NCBI RefSeq assembly: GCF_014858725.1
Contig: NZ_AQGV01000012.1
Location: forward strand, 1 to 64,000
Length of the DNA stretch: 64,000 bases
Direction: 5' to 3'
From: Pseudoalteromonas aurantia 208
Lineage (GTDB): Bacteria > Pseudomonadota > Gammaproteobacteria > Enterobacterales > Alteromonadaceae
Below, one piece after another: positions 62,350 through 64,000 of this stretch; within the stretch, counting starts at the first letter, position 1, and each line of letters opens with the position of its first letter. The notes below the pieces were generated by a model. It had not been told where the DNA came from, ran no database searches, and worked only from the letters and a program-made list of their open reading frames with translations. The translations under genes and the position numbers were made by a program.

Positions 62350-64000
62350 TTAAACAGATTTGAATTGCAATTGAACTAGTCGCTGATAAAGTTCACAGCT
62401 TTGCATTAACTCATGATGACTGCCTATCTCTACAAGCTTTCCGGCCCCTAATACGGCTATTTTATCGGCATGCTGGATAGTTGAAAGGCGATGGGCGATG
62501 ATAACTGTTGTGCGATTATGCATTAGCGTATCTAATGCTTGCTGTACATGATATTCACTTTCACTGTCGAGAGCACTGGTTGCTTCATCTAGCAGTAGGA
62601 TATGTGGGTCTTTTAGAATTGCTCTGGCAATCGCAATACGTTGTTTTTGACCGCCCGATAATCGCACGCCACGTTCGCCTAAAAAGCTACGATATCCATC
62701 AGGTAATTCCATAATAAAATCATGTGCGTGGGCTTTTTTTGCTGCTTCGATTACTTGCTCATCACTGGCGAGAGGGTTGCCATAACGAATATTATGCATA
62801 ACATCGCTGCTAAAGAGTGCGGGTTGTTGTGGCACTATGGCCATTTGCTGTCGTAAGTCTTGTGGTGTAAGGCTTCGAATATCGACACCTCCTAGCAAGA
62901 TCTCCCCTGATTGTGGGTCATAGAAGCGCTGAATGAGCTCAAATAATGTACTTTTACCAGCTCCAGAGGGCCCTACGAGTGCTAATACCTTGCCTTGTTC
63001 AATGATTAAATTCAATTTATCGGCAGCGGCCTGATTGGGACGAGATGGGTAATGGAAGCTGACCTCTTTCAGGGTGAGTTGCGCAGGTAAAGACGCTGCA
63101 ATGACATGGTGATTTGTTGGTGCCTGAATTAGGCTTTTTGCTTGTAAGATCTCTATCAAACGCTCGGTCGCGCCTGCGGCGCGCTGTAATTCACCAATCA
63201 CTTCAGAAATGGTGGCTAAAGATGATGCAACTAAAATGGCATAGAAAACAAAAGCACCAAGATCGCCACCAGTCATATGACCTGCAATCACATCACTACC
63301 GCCGACCCACAGCATACAGGTGATCGCGCCAAAGACGATAACAATGACGCCGGCAATGAGCGTTGCTCGTTGCTGAATACGACGGCGACCAATGGTAAAA
63401 GCTTGTTCAACTTCATCTTTAAATGATTGTTTTTCTTGCGGTTCTTGAGTGTAGCTTTGTACTGTCTTGATATGTTCAATGGCTTCACCTGCATAGCTGC
63501 CAACATCAGACATTGAGTCTTGACTTTGCCTAGATAGCGTTCGTACTTTTCTCCCATAAAACAAAATAGGGATGAGAATGAAAGGGACTGCGCACAATAC
63601 CACAAGGGTTAATTTAATATTTGTGGCGAATAGCATAAATAACGCGCCAATCAGCATTAAAGCACTGCGAATAGCCATTGATAACGACGAGCCAATAATA
63701 CTTTGTAGTAGAGTTGTATCTGTGGTTAAACGCGACATAATGTCGCCGCTTTTGGTGGTTTCAAAATAGCTGGGATGTAACGAAATAACATGATTAAACA
63801 CCGCCAAGCGAATGTCAGCACTGACTCTCTCACCGATCCAAGAAACTAAATAAAAGCGTAGATAGGTGCCTGCTGAAATTAATACGGTGATGATTAAGAT
63901 AAATTGTACGGCGCGTTCCAGTTGTTCTAGCGACTGCTCCGCAAAACCTTGATCGATTAACATTCTCACGCCTTGGCCAATTGATAGTGTCAACCCAGCA
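62350..64000 (-). CDS. ABC transporter, MsbA-like half-size exporter, 5' part cut by window
   Basis: The frame stays open to the window edge; the apparent start (TTG at 63993) is internal. The visible 550 residues contain the transmembrane domain from helix 2 on (LRFYLVSWIGERVSADIRLA), the cytoplasmic coupling region and a complete ATPase domain: Walker A LVGPSGAGKST, Q-loop, signature RLSGGQKQRIAIARA, Walker B HILLLDEATSALDSE and the H-loop IAHRLST. It is of the MsbA/lipid A or multidrug exporter type; substrate is not determined. It is oriented minus, so its N-terminus lies beyond 64000. Confidence 0.88.
   Translation of the reverse strand, partial: AGLTLSIGQGVRMLIDQGFAEQSLEQLERAVQFILIITVLISAGTYLRFYLVSWIGERVSADIRLAVFNHVISLHPSYFETTKSGDIMSRLTTDTTLLQSIIGSSLSMAIRSALMLIGALFMLFATNIKLTLVVLCAVPFILIPILFYGRKVRTLSRQSQDSMSDVGSYAGEAIEHIKTVQSYTQEPQEKQSFKDEVEQAFTIGRRRIQQRATLIAGVIVIVFGAITCMLWVGGSDVIAGHMTGGDLGAFVFYAILVASSLATISEVIGELQRAAGATERLIEILQAKSLIQAPTNHHVIAASLPAQLTLKEVSFHYPSRPNQAAADKLNLIIEQGKVLALVGPSGAGKSTLFELIQRFYDPQSGEILLGGVDIRSLTPQDLRQQMAIVPQQPALFSSDVMHNIRYGNPLASDEQVIEAAKKAHAHDFIMELPDGYRSFLGERGVRLSGGQKQRIAIARAILKDPHILLLDEATSALDSESEYHVQQALDTLMHNRTTVIIAHRLSTIQHADKIAVLGAGKLVEIGSHHELMQSCELYQRLVQLQFKSV

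Overview
This is a chromosomal window from a marine gammaproteobacterium of the Alteromonadales, most likely Pseudoalteromonas or a close relative. That rests on the AT-rich composition, the gammaproteobacterial 5S rRNA, the gene set (Kdo kinase KdkA, ExeA/ExeB, a divergent Lrp-putA pair, a large TonB receptor, GlyGly-CTERM export) and the typical gene neighbourhoods. No phage, plasmid or CRISPR array is visible.

Layout. (1) 1-2.5 kb: tail of an rRNA operon (5S and its terminator), palindromic intergenic repeats, one possible small membrane protein and a decayed IS256-family transposase. (2) 2.5-10.5 kb: inner-core LPS and surface cluster on both strands: waaA, a Wzi-like capsule protein, gmhA, hldE, kdkA, a heptosyltransferase and gmhB. 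Together these make ADP-heptose, attach and phosphorylate Kdo, and begin the core. (3) 10.6-23.6 kb: housekeeping genes: kbl-tdh, glpE-glpG, ubiC-ubiA, a LysR regulator, an HD-GYP response regulator, tsaD, plsY and folB-folK-uppP. (4) 23.8-41.7 kb: TonB receptor, cca, exeA-exeB, a second HD-GYP protein, putA with a divergent Lrp-type regulator, an SH3 protein, a CYTH-CHAD protein, a START-domain gene broken by a short mobile element, an HDOD protein and an unrecognised secreted protein. (5) 41.8-57.5 kb: accessory region: an ECF sigma factor fused to membrane helices, a secreted endonuclease, an 80-copy heptanucleotide array in front of a GlyGly-CTERM surface protein, TetR, a metallo-hydrolase, an S15-type hydrolase, a phospholipase-C-like protein, a membrane protein with its own regulator, AraC and AzlCD. 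(6) 57.8-64 kb: polyhydroxyalkanoate genes (phaB, phasin, phaC), a secreted lipin-like phosphatase and the 3' part of an MsbA-type ABC transporter.

Two signals stand out. First, a family of 193-bp elements (four full copies, one fragment) has imperfect 19-bp terminal inverted repeats, 4-5 bp target duplications and an internal perfect hairpin, but no transposase: a MITE. One copy splits a START-domain gene, one places a Shine-Dalgarno sequence at optimal distance before a TetR gene, and one abuts the phaC stop codon. Second, 80 perfect copies of a 7-base unit lie directly behind a near-consensus sigma-70 promoter, a ribosome-binding site and an ATG. Because 7 is not a multiple of 3, every forward frame through the array reads the same heptapeptide repeat with no stop. 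Changes in copy number therefore alter only the last few codons before the downstream surface-protein gene.
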